Assembly (NCBI RefSeq): GCF_028888695.1
Contig: NZ_PNFF01000001.1
Location: forward strand, 443,501 to 507,500
DNA: 64,000 nt
From: Bacillus methanolicus
GTDB lineage: Bacteria; Bacillota; Bacilli; Bacillales; Cytobacillaceae
Direction: 5' to 3'
In this document: positions 9,155 through 20,752 of the stretch, one piece after another
Layout of the letters: the number at the start of each line of letters is the position of its first letter
Numbering within the stretch: the first letter of the stretch is position 1
Notes under the pieces: generated by a model
Told to the model about the DNA's origin: nothing
Seen by the model: the letters and a program-made list of their open reading frames with translations, nothing else
The model's database searches: none
Translations under genes and position numbers: made by a program

Positions 9155-10138
9155 ATGACAGTTTTATTGGAATTAAGAAACTTAAAAGTATATTTTAAGA
9201 AAAAAAATACCGATATTCCTGCTGTCGACGGAGTCGATTTAAAAATTCGGAAAGGAGAATCGGTTGCACTGGTGGGTGAATCCGGTTCAGGGAAAAGTAT
9301 TACATCCCTTTCAATTATGCGTCTAATTCCAATTCCTCCCGGAAAAATTGTGGACGGTGAAATCTTTTTTGATGGAAAAGATCTTGTGAAGTTGCCGGAA
9401 GATGAAATGTGTAAAATCCGAGGAAATGATATTTCAATGATTTTTCAAGAGCCGATGACGTCATTAAATCCTGTATTAACAATTGGCGAACAAATTATCG
9501 AAATGTTGATATACCATCAGAAAATGTCTAAAGCATTGGCAAGAAAGAAAGCAATTCAAATGCTTGAAATGGTTGGTTTCTCGCGAGCAAATGAAATTAT
9601 CGATGACTACCCTCACCGTTTGTCAGGCGGAATGAGGCAGCGTGTGATGATTGCCATGGCGATGAGCTGTAATCCAAAACTATTAATTGCCGATGAACCG
9701 ACAACAGCACTAGATGTTACGATTCAGGCACAAATCTTGGAGTTAATGAAAGATTTAAGTAAGAAATTTGATACTTCGATCCTCATGATCACTCATGACT
9801 TAGGTATCGTATCCGAGGTTGCTGATAGAGTTGTCGTCATGTATGCAGGTCAGGTGGTAGAAGAGGCAACGGTTGATCATTTATTTGATGAGCCGCTTCA
9901 TCCATATACAGATGCGCTTATCGGATCAGTTCCATTGATTGAGGGGGAGATTTCGAGATTAAAATCTATCGAAGGAAATGTTCCTTCACCGGAAAAGTAT
10001 CCAAAAGGATGCCGATTTGCCCCGCGCTGCCCAAAAGCATTTGAGCGCTGTTTTAGTGAAATGCCGCAACTAATAAAGAAAAACGGTTCACGTTCTGTAA
10101 GATGTTTTTTACATGAAGGCAAGGGGGCTAACGAATGA
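9155..10138 (+). CDS. appD: Oligopeptide ABC transporter ATPase AppD
   Basis: 327 residues. ATPase of the App peptide importer. Start at ATG 9155 ([14 protein letters not shown]); the frame continues upstream, but only as hydrophobic non-family sequence. Motifs: Walker [10 protein letters not shown]-loop IFQEP, signature LSGGMRQR, Walker [14 protein letters not shown]-loop THD. The C-terminal extension keeps the Cys pattern [15 protein letters not shown]...VRC, which in Opp/Dpp ATPases can coordinate an iron-sulfur cluster. First gene of appDFABC; stop overlaps the appF start (ATGA). Confidence 0.92.
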   Translation: MTVLLELRNLKVYFKKKNTDIPAVDGVDLKIRKGESVALVGESGSGKSITSLSIMRLIPIPPGKIVDGEIFFDGKDLVKLPEDEMCKIRGNDISMIFQEPMTSLNPVLTIGEQIIEMLIYHQKMSKALARKKAIQMLEMVGFSRANEIIDDYPHRLSGGMRQRVMIAMAMSCNPKLLIADEPTTALDVTIQAQILELMKDLSKKFDTSILMITHDLGIVSEVADRVVVMYAGQVVEEATVDHLFDEPLHPYTDALIGSVPLIEGEISRLKSIEGNVPSPEKYPKGCRFAPRCPKAFERCFSEMPQLIKKNGSRSVRCFLHEGKGANE

Positions 10139-11157
10139 ATTCAACAAGCGAAGAAAAACAAAAACACTCCGCCGTAAACGATTCCAGCATAATACTGGAA
10201 TTACAAAATGTAAAAAAACACTTTCCGATCAAAGCGGGGTTTTTGCAAAAAACAGTCGGCTTTATAAAAGCCGTTGACGGAATTAACTTAAAAGTGAAAA
10301 AAGGCGAGACAATAGGAATTGTCGGGGAGTCTGGATGCGGTAAATCTACCGCCGGAAGAACGATCATTCGTCTCTATGAACCTACTGAAGGAAAAATATT
10401 GTTCAAAGGAAGAGATATTTCCCATTTGAGCGAATCTGAATTGCGGAAAAGCGTTCGCAAAGATATTCAAATGATCTTTCAGGACCCTTTTGCTTCATTA
10501 AATCCAAGAAAAACATTACGGTCGATTATTCGTGAACCTTTAAATACACACAACATGTACTCTGGTAAAGAACGTGATCAAAAGGTAGAAGAGCTATTAG
10601 AAAAAGTCGGCTTGAATGCATCCTTTATTAACCGTTATCCACATGAATTTTCCGGAGGACAAAGGCAGCGCATCGGGATCGCCCGGGCGCTCGCATTAAA
10701 TCCAGAATTAATTATTGCCGATGAACCGGTATCATCATTAGACGTTTCGATTCAAGCGCAAATTATTAATTTAATGGAAGATTTGCAAGAAGAATTTCGT
10801 CTGACTTATCTGTTTATATCCCACGATTTGAGTGTTGTAAGACATATTAGTGATAGAGTTGGCGTTATGTATCTTGGGAAAATGATGGAACTGGCTGATA
10901 AACATAAGCTTTACACCGATCCGCTTCATCCATATACACAAGCCTTGTTATCTGCGGTGCCGGTTCTTAGAAAAAAAGGAGAGGTCAGAAGGGAACGAAT
11001 CATATTGAAAGGAGAAATTCCGAACCCCGCCAGTCCGCCAAATGGCTGTGTATTCCATACTAGATGTCCGGCTGCCACTGATTTATGTAGACAATTGGTT
11101 CCTGATTTCAAAGAAGTTAAGAGAAATCACTTTGTTGCTTGTCATCTTTACGAATAG
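10135..11157 (+). CDS. appF: Oligopeptide ABC transporter ATPase AppF
   Basis: 340 residues. Second nucleotide-binding subunit of the App importer. Walker A GESGCGKS, Q-loop IFQDP, signature FSGGQRQR, Walker B LIIADEPVSSLD, H-loop SHD. The C-terminal Cys motif is intact (GCVFHTRCPAATDLC, then HFVAC). Start overlaps the appD stop, with GGGGG just upstream, indicating translational coupling. Slightly longer at the N-terminus than typical AppF, with a polar 20-residue leader before the ABC domain. Confidence 0.92.
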   Translation: MNSTSEEKQKHSAVNDSSIILELQNVKKHFPIKAGFLQKTVGFIKAVDGINLKVKKGETIGIVGESGCGKSTAGRTIIRLYEPTEGKILFKGRDISHLSESELRKSVRKDIQMIFQDPFASLNPRKTLRSIIREPLNTHNMYSGKERDQKVEELLEKVGLNASFINRYPHEFSGGQRQRIGIARALALNPELIIADEPVSSLDVSIQAQIINLMEDLQEEFRLTYLFISHDLSVVRHISDRVGVMYLGKMMELADKHKLYTDPLHPYTQALLSAVPVLRKKGEVRRERIILKGEIPNPASPPNGCVFHTRCPAATDLCRQLVPDFKEVKRNHFVACHLYE

Positions 11158-11262
11158 GGAGAAGACATGCTCAATATACTTGCATTGAAAGGGGAAGGTA
11201 GATATTTTAAATCTTTTTCAGCTTTAATTTTCGAATAATTTAAAAAATAAGGGGGAAGTAAA

Positions 11263-12903
11263 TTGAGTTTTAGAAAATTTTCATGGATGCTTTTGTGCCT
11301 AACATTTGTATTTTCATTATTCCTTTCAGCATGTTCAAGCAAGGAAACAAGTGAACACGAAGAAAATGACAATACTGGAAAAGAAAAAACAGTTGAACCG
11401 CAGAAAGGCGGAGATCTGATTGTAGGTTCTACCGGGTCACCAACTTTATTTAATTCTTTATATTCTACAGATACTGCAAGCGGTGAAATTGAAGATTTAA
11501 TTTACAACGGATTAGTAAAAGCTGATACGAAGTTTAATGTTCAGTACGATTTAGCGGAAGATATTCAGGAATCAGAAGATGGATTAACATATACAGTAAA
11601 AATTAAAAAAGGAGTTAAATTCCATGATGGTGAAGAATTAACTGCTGACGACGTTGTATTTACGTACAGCATTCCGTTAAGTCCTGATTACGCAGGAGAG
11701 CGCGGCTCTAACTTTGAAATGATCGAAAGCATTAAAAAAGTTGATGACTACACAGTAGAATTTAAGTTAAAGAGAAAAGACGCAACTTTCGTTCCGACAA
11801 CATTAGAATATGACATTTTACCTGAACATATTTTACAAGATGTTCCGATTGGTGAACTAGGTGAACATGAATTTAATACGAAAAAACCGATTGGAACGGG
11901 TCCATTCAAATTTGTTGAGTGGAAAGACGGCGAATATGTCAAAGTGGAAGCATTTGATGACTATTTTGAAGGCCGTCCATATTTAGACTCTATTACTTAT
12001 AAAATTGTACCTGATGCAAATGCACTGATTGCCCAAATACAAGCTGGAGATATTGATTATTATGCAGCCGTTCCAGGTTCAGACCTAGAAACTGTGAAAG
12101 CGATTGATGGGGTAAAAGTAGTTTCAGATTTAGCTTTATCTTATACATTTCTAGGTTATAACGAGAAGAACCCGCTGTTCAAAGATAAAAAAGTTCGACA
12201 AGCCATTACACATGCCATTGACCGTGAGGCCATCGTTGAATCAGTCATGAATGGCGAAGGGAAAGTCGCCCACGTACCGGAGAGCCCGCTTTCTTGGGCT
12301 TATAGCGACGATGTGCCAAAGTTTGATTATGATCCTGAAAAATCAAAGAAATTACTTGAAGAAGCGGGCTGGAAAGATACGGATGGAGACGGCATCTTAG
12401 ATAAAGACGGCAAAAAGTTTTCATTTACAGTCAAAACGAACCAAGGCAACAAAGTTCGTGAAGATATTGTCGTTGTTCTTCAACAACAATTAAAAGAAGT
12501 AGGTATTGAAGCAAAACCGGAAATCGTTGAGTGGAGTGCATTCATCGATCAAATTTCTGCACCGAACTGGAAATATGATGCACTTGTTCTCGGATGGGCT
12601 TTATCAACATTCCCTGACCAATATGATGTTTTCCATTCCAGCCAAAGGGAACAAGGATTGAATCTTGTTTGGTGGTCAAATAAGGAAGCAGATAAATTAA
12701 TGGAAGATGCCCGGCAAATTCTTGATAAAGAAGAGTATAAGAAAGCATATAGCGAAATTTACAAAATTATCGCTGAAGAGCAGCCTTACACGTTCCTTTA
12801 CTATCCAAAAGAGCATCGTGCAATGCCTGAAAACCTTCAAGGTTTTGAATTCCATGCAAGAAATCCATTCTGGAACGTTCATAAATGGTGGTTAAAACAA
12901 TAA
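11263..12903 (+). CDS. appA: Oligopeptide-binding lipoprotein AppA
   Basis: 546 residues, family 5 solute-binding protein. Starts with TTG at 11263 after GGGGGAA. The signal peptide ends with lipobox FLSAC (Cys24), so it is anchored on the outer face of the membrane and delivers peptides to AppBC. Typical segments: DLIVGSTGSPTLFNSLY, KFHDGEELTADDVVFTY, KVRQAITHAIDREAIV. Gene order D-F-A-B-C matches B. subtilis; appA is full length here, while strain 168 is known to carry a broken copy. Confidence 0.92.
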   Translation: MSFRKFSWMLLCLTFVFSLFLSACSSKETSEHEENDNTGKEKTVEPQKGGDLIVGSTGSPTLFNSLYSTDTASGEIEDLIYNGLVKADTKFNVQYDLAEDIQESEDGLTYTVKIKKGVKFHDGEELTADDVVFTYSIPLSPDYAGERGSNFEMIESIKKVDDYTVEFKLKRKDATFVPTTLEYDILPEHILQDVPIGELGEHEFNTKKPIGTGPFKFVEWKDGEYVKVEAFDDYFEGRPYLDSITYKIVPDANALIAQIQAGDIDYYAAVPGSDLETVKAIDGVKVVSDLALSYTFLGYNEKNPLFKDKKVRQAITHAIDREAIVESVMNGEGKVAHVPESPLSWAYSDDVPKFDYDPEKSKKLLEEAGWKDTDGDGILDKDGKKFSFTVKTNQGNKVREDIVVVLQQQLKEVGIEAKPEIVEWSAFIDQISAPNWKYDALVLGWALSTFPDQYDVFHSSQREQGLNLVWWSNKEADKLMEDARQILDKEEYKKAYSEIYKIIAEEQPYTFLYYPKEHRAMPENLQGFEFHARNPFWNVHKWWLKQ

Positions 12904-13033
12904 GCAGAACAAATCTTTGTTTCAAGCATAGGGAAGGGGAATTCTCTTCCCTCCTTTCATTGAAAATAGAAAACTAGACTATACACGGTCAGCATAATAA
13001 ATAAGTTCGATTATTTTCAAAGGAGAAATTGCG

Positions 13034-13984
13034 ATGTTATCATATATCCTCCGACGTACATTAACGGCCATCCCTTTATTGTTAGGAATTACCGTTATCT
13101 CCTTTGCGATTATTCAAATGGCTCCCGGTGATCCGGCAAGTCTTTTGATGGATCCTAATATAAGCGCTGCAGATAAAGAAAAATTTATCGAAAAGTACGG
13201 ATTGAATGACCCGATACATGTCCAATATTTAAAATGGCTTGGAAATATGGTGCAGGGGGATTTTGGCACTTCATTAATAAGAAAGGGCACACCTGTCATC
13301 GAACTAATTATGAATCGTTTGCCGAACACGCTGCTGTTGATGGTAGTATCCTCTCTGATTGCACTCTTAATTTCGATTCCTTTTGGCATAATATCCGCTA
13401 CAAAACGGTATTCAAAACTGGACTATTCATTAACAGTTGCTTCTTTTTTAGGGTTAGCTACACCAAATTTTTGGTTAGGTTTAATCTTAATTATGGTTTT
13501 TGCTGTTCATCTAAAATGGTTTCCAACAGGTGGTGTAGCGACATTAAATGCGCCGTTTAGCATATGGGATCGAATCCACCATTTAATCATGCCGGCGTTT
13601 GTCCTGGCTTCGGCTGATATGGCAAGTCTTGCACGTTACACCCGCTCAAGTATGATTGAAGTGATTAATCAAGATTATATAAGAACTGCCAGAGCGAAAG
13701 GTTTTAGTGAGCGAAAAGTCATTTACAAGCACGGATTGAAAAATGGATTAATTTCGATCATTACGATTTTTGGATTAATGATACCGGGATTTATTGGCGG
13801 TGCAGTTGTTGTAGAACAAGTATTCGGTTGGCCTGGTCTTGGAAAACTATTTTTTGATTCTGCATTCCAGCGCGATTATCCTGTAGTCATGGCATTAACG
13901 GTTATATCTGCAGTTTTTGTAGTAATAGGCAACCTTATCGCAGACATATTGTATGCGATATTTGATCCAAGAATCGAGTATTAA
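13034..13984 (+). CDS. appB: Oligopeptide ABC transporter permease AppB
   Basis: 316 residues, DppB/OppB-type inner-membrane permease with about six TM helices and the coupling (EAA) loop YIRTARAKGFSERKVIYKHG. Ends DPRIEY as usual. RBS AAAGGAGAA before the ATG. 130 bp downstream of appA, 15 bp upstream of appC. Confidence 0.92.
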   Translation: MLSYILRRTLTAIPLLLGITVISFAIIQMAPGDPASLLMDPNISAADKEKFIEKYGLNDPIHVQYLKWLGNMVQGDFGTSLIRKGTPVIELIMNRLPNTLLLMVVSSLIALLISIPFGIISATKRYSKLDYSLTVASFLGLATPNFWLGLILIMVFAVHLKWFPTGGVATLNAPFSIWDRIHHLIMPAFVLASADMASLARYTRSSMIEVINQDYIRTARAKGFSERKVIYKHGLKNGLISIITIFGLMIPGFIGGAVVVEQVFGWPGLGKLFFDSAFQRDYPVVMALTVISAVFVVIGNLIADILYAIFDPRIEY

Positions 13985-13999
13985 GGGGGGACAAGGAAA

Positions 14000-14914
14000 A
14001 TGGCGCAAACAAATTTAACAAGAGATACAACAAAAGATATTTCATTACATGGTGTAAAAAGCAACCCCGATTCGCTGCTGAGAATTTTTGTACGTAAATT
14101 TATGAAAAATAAACTGGCTGTTGCCGGTGCAATTTTTCTCTTTATTGTAATCAGTGCTGCAATTCTTGCACCAGTCATTGCACCTTTTTCCCCTGAACAA
14201 CAAAGTTTAGCAGATAAACTTAAACCGCCCAGTAAAGAACATTTACTGGGTACTGATAGATTTGGCCGTGATTTATTTACTCGATTATTATACGGTGCCA
14301 GGGTATCATTGTTAGTCGGTTTTGCATCAGTTATAGGTTCAATAACAATCGGAACGGTTGTCGGAGCTATAGCAGGTTATTTTGGCGGATGGATTGATGC
14401 TGTTCTTATGAGATTTGTCGATATTGTCCTTTCAATTCCCCAAATTTTTTTACTTATTACACTTGTAACGATTTTTCATCCTGGTGTAGATAAACTGATA
14501 ATCATTTTTGCGTTGTTAGGTTGGACAACAACCGCTCGCCTTGTTCGAGGTGAATTCTTATCATTAAGATCAAGAGAGTTTGTATTAGCATCAAAAACGA
14601 TTGGAACAAGAGCGCATAAAATTATTTTTTCTCATATTTTACCGAATGCGATGGGACCAATTATTGTTTCTGCTACATTGTCAGTCGGCAGTGTTATTTT
14701 AGCTGAATCAGCGTTAAGCTATTTAGGCCTTGGAATCCAGCCGCCAACAGCAAGTTGGGGAAATATGCTGCAAGATGGCCAAAGCATAACAATTCTGTTA
14801 AATGCCTGGTGGTACCCGCTTTTTCCCGGGTTAATGATATTATTTACCGTTCTCAGTTTTAACTTTTTTGGAGACGGATTAAGAGACGCGTTAGATCCGA
14901 AAATAAACGAGTAA
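14000..14914 (+). CDS. appC: Oligopeptide ABC transporter permease AppC
   Basis: 304 residues, DppC/OppC-type permease. Conserved [21 protein letters not shown] block, six TM helices, EAA loop [24 protein letters not shown], end [24 protein letters not shown]. Last gene of appDFABC; a strong terminator follows. Confidence 0.92.
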   Translation: MAQTNLTRDTTKDISLHGVKSNPDSLLRIFVRKFMKNKLAVAGAIFLFIVISAAILAPVIAPFSPEQQSLADKLKPPSKEHLLGTDRFGRDLFTRLLYGARVSLLVGFASVIGSITIGTVVGAIAGYFGGWIDAVLMRFVDIVLSIPQIFLLITLVTIFHPGVDKLIIIFALLGWTTTARLVRGEFLSLRSREFVLASKTIGTRAHKIIFSHILPNAMGPIIVSATLSVGSVILAESALSYLGLGIQPPTASWGNMLQDGQSITILLNAWWYPLFPGLMILFTVLSFNFFGDGLRDALDPKINE

Positions 14915-14945
14915 AAGCCAAGAATTTCTTGGCTTTTATTTTTTT
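14913..14945 (+). terminator. Terminator after appC
   Basis: AAAAGCCAAG (14913-14922) pairs with CTTGGCTTTT (14928-14937), then a T-rich run. Confidence 0.9.
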
Positions 14946-15032
14946 GTTTTATAAAAGAGAAAAAAGTAAGAAATGAAGGCGGACATGCATATGAATAGTA
15001 GAAAATAGGATTGGATAAGGGGCGATTGTTGC

Positions 15033-15282
15033 ATGAAACGCGTTCTTGAAGAGTTGGAAAATGATAGTTAGATTAATTTTCTTTTTGCTTGGATTTAGTC
15101 TGGCAGTCTCCGGCGGAATCAGCACAATCGCCTATTTAAATTTGTTGGCAACTGGTCATGGGATGATCAATTATTTACAATTTATCAGTACTCGATTTGA
15201 ATGCTATCTTCTTCCCTTCGGCTTAATTCTTATCTCACTAAGCATCTATTATGCACCGTTCAAAAAACAAGATAAATTTTAA
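15033..15282 (+). CDS. Small two-TM membrane protein, possibly frameshifted near its N-terminus
   Basis: The well-supported initiation site (AAGGGGCGATTG then ATG 15033) opens a frame of only 12 codons (MKRVLEELENDS). The long frame continues one register over from ATG 15061 (MIVRLIFFLLGFSLAVSGGIS), about 74 residues with two TM helices and a short basic tail. Removing one A, or adding two, in the GGAAAATG run at 15056-15063 would fuse them into MKRVLEELE(K)MIVRL..., a plausible amphipathic start. So either a frameshift has damaged the gene or the second frame is translated by re-initiation. It sits alone between appC and yjbA. Function unknown. Confidence 0.45.
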
Positions 15283-15377
15283 AAATCGTTGTCAGGAAAA
15301 GAATAATTTGGAATATTTTTTTCCACCTCTGCCCATACTGATTGACAAACAGTTACTTGAAGTGAGGGGTTATGATC

Positions 15378-16124
15378 ATGTTGTATCTTCATGATGTTTG
15401 GGTGAACTGGTTTGAAGGGGAAGAAAACGGATATAATGTCTGCCAATTTTATGAATGGAGAAAAGATGACTGTGTAGAATTATTAGACCAAGTACCGCTT
15501 TTAAAAATCGAAGCCGGTTTATTTCATTATATTGAAAACGATCTCTCTGAATTGCCTCAACAGTTTTTAGATGACATTTTCCAAAAAGCGTATTTACGGA
15601 GAAACCACGAAAGGATCCAACTTGATTATTGTTGTGTCGTCTCCGATGGGACAGGCATTATGGCCATTGATACAATAGGTTATAATATCCCAATCCGAAA
15701 AAGCCGGTTAATCCCAAGACAAGAGCAGTTAGTATATGAAATGATTGAAAATCAAGAAACCCTCTATTATGGATTTAATGATCAAACATCTTTGAAAAAC
15801 TTCCATATTTTATCTCCTGAACCTGAATTAATGAGAGGCCTGACGAGGAAAGAAAGACAATTAAAACAATTGCTGTTTATGGCGCTCGATCAACTGAATT
15901 CTTCACAAAATGTCGCTGAAGTCCGCTACTGGTATACTGAGTGGTGTCCTGAAAAGTACTCGGAAATTCAGCAATTGCCATTCAATGATGTCTGGAAGAT
16001 GCTATTTGAGGAAACAAAGCAAGGCTGGTCATACAAGCATGAGCAATTTTGTGAAAATATCATAAAAGGGCAGCCGTTCTTTGAAAAGTTGTGGGAAATG
16101 GAACACGGCCCAAAAGTAAATTAA
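15378..16124 (+). CDS. yjbA: YjbA, UPF0736 family
   Basis: 248 residues from ATG 15378 ([16 protein letters not shown]); GTGAGGGG upstream is better spaced for this ATG than for the one at 15372. The N-terminal sequence is the hallmark of the UPF0736/YjbA family, found between app and trpS in Bacillus. No TM segment or recognised catalytic motif. Function unknown. Converges on trpS. Confidence 0.88.
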   Translation: MLYLHDVWVNWFEGEENGYNVCQFYEWRKDDCVELLDQVPLLKIEAGLFHYIENDLSELPQQFLDDIFQKAYLRRNHERIQLDYCCVVSDGTGIMAIDTIGYNIPIRKSRLIPRQEQLVYEMIENQETLYYGFNDQTSLKNFHILSPEPELMRGLTRKERQLKQLLFMALDQLNSSQNVAEVRYWYTEWCPEKYSEIQQLPFNDVWKMLFEETKQGWSYKHEQFCENIIKGQPFFEKLWEMEHGPKVN

Positions 16125-16158
16125 AGGAGCTGAACATACAGCTCCTAATTTTTTTTGT
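16121..16158. terminator. Terminator region between yjbA and trpS
   Basis: AGGAGCTGAACATACAGCTCCT: AGGAGCTG pairs with CAGCTCCT across a 6-nt loop, followed by T-rich sequence. Positioned for yjbA, and usable by the convergent trpS. Confidence 0.75.
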
Positions 16159-16163
16159 ACTCT

Positions 16164-17496
<1,333 letters not shown>

Positions 17497-18059
17497 ATTA
17501 TTAGTCTTAAGTAATAAATAAAATATCCTAAATAAGTAAAAAAATCAAGAGGAGCAATATTTATACGAGTTACAGGGAATATTTTCCTTTTATTATTTTA
17601 CCACACTAAGTCCATAAAAATAAATTTTTTAAAAATGTTTTTAAAAATTTTGTCGAAAAAATTCTTGATTTCAAGATACTTTTGCCGATATTTTTGTCTA
17701 TATAATATTTTCTGAAATGAAAACCTACTTGCAATAATTTTTTTAACTATTTATAATAAACCTATCAAACGCTTTCATTACGAAATTGTTACAATTTCTT
17801 CAAAAAACTGTAAATCTCAGAGGATACTAGAAAGTTTATAACTATTGATCACACTTTTAACTCTGAATTTTCAGAATAAAAAGTATGATTGATAGAATAT
17901 TATAAACTTGTTTTTTCTGTATATTCTAAATAGTCTTGGAATTCATGTGATTTAAATTGACAGATTATTTAAGAAATATACCTGAGGCGTACAGTTGTTT
18001 ATAGAAGAAAGGACATATCGTAAAGAGCGTTTGTGGAATTTTTATAGGGGGGTAAAACC
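17497..18059. other. trpS-oppA divergent intergenic region
   Basis: About 560 bp, very AT-rich and without ORFs. It must contain the trpS promoter (minus) and the opp promoter (plus). TTGACA occurs at 17957-17962, but I see no -10 box at ideal spacing. No strong operator identified. Confidence 0.5.
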
Positions 18060-19709
18060 GTGAAAAAAAGATTATCAATCTTTTTCAGCATGTTGCTTGT
18101 TCTGAGCATGTTCCTCGCTGCATGCGGCGGCGGAGACAGCGCGGACGGTGACAAAGGTAAAAAAGGAGACGGCGGGGCTAATCCTGATGTTCCTCAAGAA
18201 TTTCGTGTAAACATTAAAACAGAGCCGTTCTCTTTACATCCTGGGTTGGCAAACGATTCTGTTTCCGGAAACGTATTACATCAAACTTTTGAAGGTTTAA
18301 CTCGGATTGACAAAAATGGTGAGCCTCAGCCTGCTATGGCAGAAGAAATCACTACATCCGATGATTTAACAAAATACACTTTTAAAATTCGCGAAGATGC
18401 GAAATGGACAAACGGAGACCCAGTCACTGCCCAAGACTTCGTTTATGCTTGGAAATGGGCTCTTGATCCTAAAAATGAATCTCAATATGCCTACCAGCTG
18501 TACTACATAAAGGGTGCACAAGCTGCCAACGAAGGCAAAGGTTCCCTTGATGCAGTAGGCGTTAAAGCAATTGATGACAAAACGTTGGAAGTTACGCTTG
18601 AAAACCCAACTCCATATTTCTTGGAGTTAACAGCGTTCTATACTTATTTCCCTGTAAACAGCAAAATTGCTGAAAAAAATCCAAAGTGGCATACGAATGC
18701 CGGCGATCAATATACTTCTAACGGACCTTTCAAAATGGTTGAATGGTCTCACAGCGACAAAATCGTTCTTGAAAAGAACGAAAATTATTGGGATGCTGAT
18801 TCTGTAAAACTTGAAAAAATTGAAATGTACATGATCAACGAACCTAATACGGAGCTTTCTATGTTTGATAACGGTGATTTGGATTGGGCAGGTAAGCCAT
18901 TTGGAGAGCTTCCGACCGACGTTCTTCCGCAATTGAAGGATGAAGGAAAACTCCATGTGGAGCCAATTGCAGGTACTTATTGGTATAAATTCCAAACTGA
19001 AAAACCGCCATTAAACAACGTAAACATTCGCAAAGCTTTAGCATATGCAATCAACCGTAAAGCAATTGTAGAAAACATTACTCAAGGCGGAGAAATTCCT
19101 GCGATGGCAGCTGTTCCTCCTTCCATGTTCAAAGAAAACGAAAAAGGCTATTTCAAGGATCATGATGTGAAGAAAGCAAAAGAGTTCTTGGCTAAAGGAT
19201 TAAAAGAACTAGGATTAAAAGATGTTTCTGAATTACCGCCAATCACGCTTTCTTATAACACAGATGAAGCACACCAAAAAATCGCTCAAGCGATCCAAGA
19301 TATGTGGAAAAAAGACCTTGGCATTAAAGTAACTCTTGACAATGCTGAGTGGAATGTCTACATCGATAAACTTCACTCCGGTGATTACATGATCGGCCGT
19401 ATGGGATGGTTGGGTGACTTTAACGATCCAATCAACTTCCTTGAACTTTACCGAGACAAAAATGGCGGTAACAACGATACATTCTGGGAGAACGCTGAAT
19501 TTAAGCAGCTTCTAATTAATTCTCAAAAAGAAAGCGATCCTGAAAAACGTCTTCAAATGTTAAAAGATGCTGAAGAAATCTTTATCGATGAAATGCCGGT
19601 TGCGCCAATTTATTTCTACACTAACACATGGGTTCAAAAAGATAACCTTAAAGGCGCTGTGATGTCTGGTCTTGGCGAGGTCCAATTAAAGTGGGCTTAT
19701 TTTGAATAA
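18060..19709 (+). CDS. oppA: Oligopeptide-binding lipoprotein OppA
   Basis: 549 residues, family 5 solute-binding protein. GTG start at 18060 with GGGGGG 5-10 nt upstream. Signal peptide with lipobox FLAAC (Cys22), then a Gly/Asp/Lys linker. Diagnostic segments: EPFSLHPGLANDSVSGNVL, WTNGDPVTAQDFVYAWKWAL, NNVNIRKALAYAINRKAIV. Binds oligopeptides, including signalling peptides in Bacillus (Phr-type), outside the cell. First gene of oppABCDF. Confidence 0.94.
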   Translation: MKKRLSIFFSMLLVLSMFLAACGGGDSADGDKGKKGDGGANPDVPQEFRVNIKTEPFSLHPGLANDSVSGNVLHQTFEGLTRIDKNGEPQPAMAEEITTSDDLTKYTFKIREDAKWTNGDPVTAQDFVYAWKWALDPKNESQYAYQLYYIKGAQAANEGKGSLDAVGVKAIDDKTLEVTLENPTPYFLELTAFYTYFPVNSKIAEKNPKWHTNAGDQYTSNGPFKMVEWSHSDKIVLEKNENYWDADSVKLEKIEMYMINEPNTELSMFDNGDLDWAGKPFGELPTDVLPQLKDEGKLHVEPIAGTYWYKFQTEKPPLNNVNIRKALAYAINRKAIVENITQGGEIPAMAAVPPSMFKENEKGYFKDHDVKKAKEFLAKGLKELGLKDVSELPPITLSYNTDEAHQKIAQAIQDMWKKDLGIKVTLDNAEWNVYIDKLHSGDYMIGRMGWLGDFNDPINFLELYRDKNGGNNDTFWENAEFKQLLINSQKESDPEKRLQMLKDAEEIFIDEMPVAPIYFYTNTWVQKDNLKGAVMSGLGEVQLKWAYFE

Positions 19710-19814
19710 TCACCAAAATTGAATGAAAAATCACCAAAGGTATATGGGCTTTATGTCCATATACCTTCGTTTCTGAATAAAGCTCTTTATTAGAAAAATA
19801 TGGAGGTGTGTCTT

Positions 19815-20750
19815 TTGGCAAAATACATTTCAAAACGTTTGCTGTATATGGCAATTTCTTTATGGTTAATTATTACAGCAACGTTTTTCTTAATGAGATT
19901 AGCACCAGGAAACCCTTTTACATCAGAAAAGCAGCTGCCTCCTGAAATTGAGGCGAGCCTCAATGAGCACTACGGACTTGATAAGCCTTGGTATGTACAG
20001 TATGGGGATTATCTAAAAAGAATTGTTCAATGGGATTTAGGCCCTTCATTTAAATACAAAGCACGCACCGTCAATGATTTAATCAACGAAGGCTTTCCAG
20101 TATCATTGGCACTGGGAATAGAAGCAATCTTAATCGCAGTTGCATTCGGTATTGTATTAGGAGTAATTGCTGCACTGAAACATAATAAATGGCAAGACTA
20201 TTCAGCCATGATTATTGCTGTTGCAGGAATCTCTGTTCCGTCTTTTATTATGGCAACGTTCTTGCAATACTTTTTGGCAATTAAAATGGGGATTTTCCCG
20301 GTTGCCCGATGGGAATCATTTATGCATTCTGTTTTGCCGGCACTGGCGCTAGCTTCAACGCCAATGGCATTTATTGCCCGATTAACACGCTCCAGTATGC
20401 TGGAAGTGTTAAGCAATGATTATATAAAAACAGCGAAAGCAAAAGGTCTAAGCCAATGGGCAATTACAATAAAACATACGATCCGAAATGCACTCTTACC
20501 AGTTGTATCTTATATGGGACCGCTTTCTGCAGGGATCATTACCGGAAGTTTCGTGATCGAACAGATTTTCGGTATCCCGGGCCTAGGTAATCACTTTGTC
20601 ACTAGCATTACCAATCGCGATTACACTGTTATCATGGGTGTAACTGTTTTTTACAGTATTTTACTTTTAGCGTCTGTTCTCCTTGTCGACATAGTGTACA
20701 GTTTAATTGACCCGCGCATCAAATTGGCCGGCGGAAAGAAAGGAGAGTAA
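19815..20750 (+). CDS. oppB: Oligopeptide permease OppB
   Basis: 311 residues from TTG 19815 (product [12 protein letters not shown]), placed 6 nt after GGAGGTG. An ATG at 19800 overlaps that ribosome site and is not used. Six-TM DppB-type permease with EAA loop [19 protein letters not shown]. Ends [16 protein letters not shown]. 105 bp after oppA; 2 bp separate it from oppC. Confidence 0.93.
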   Translation: MAKYISKRLLYMAISLWLIITATFFLMRLAPGNPFTSEKQLPPEIEASLNEHYGLDKPWYVQYGDYLKRIVQWDLGPSFKYKARTVNDLINEGFPVSLALGIEAILIAVAFGIVLGVIAALKHNKWQDYSAMIIAVAGISVPSFIMATFLQYFLAIKMGIFPVARWESFMHSVLPALALASTPMAFIARLTRSSMLEVLSNDYIKTAKAKGLSQWAITIKHTIRNALLPVVSYMGPLSAGIITGSFVIEQIFGIPGLGNHFVTSITNRDYTVIMGVTVFYSILLLASVLLVDIVYSLIDPRIKLAGGKKGE

Positions 20751-20752
20751 CA

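Noticed and set aside
15046-15060. TTG 15046 as start of the small membrane protein
   Set aside because: No ribosome site; the strong site upstream belongs to ATG 15033 in another frame.
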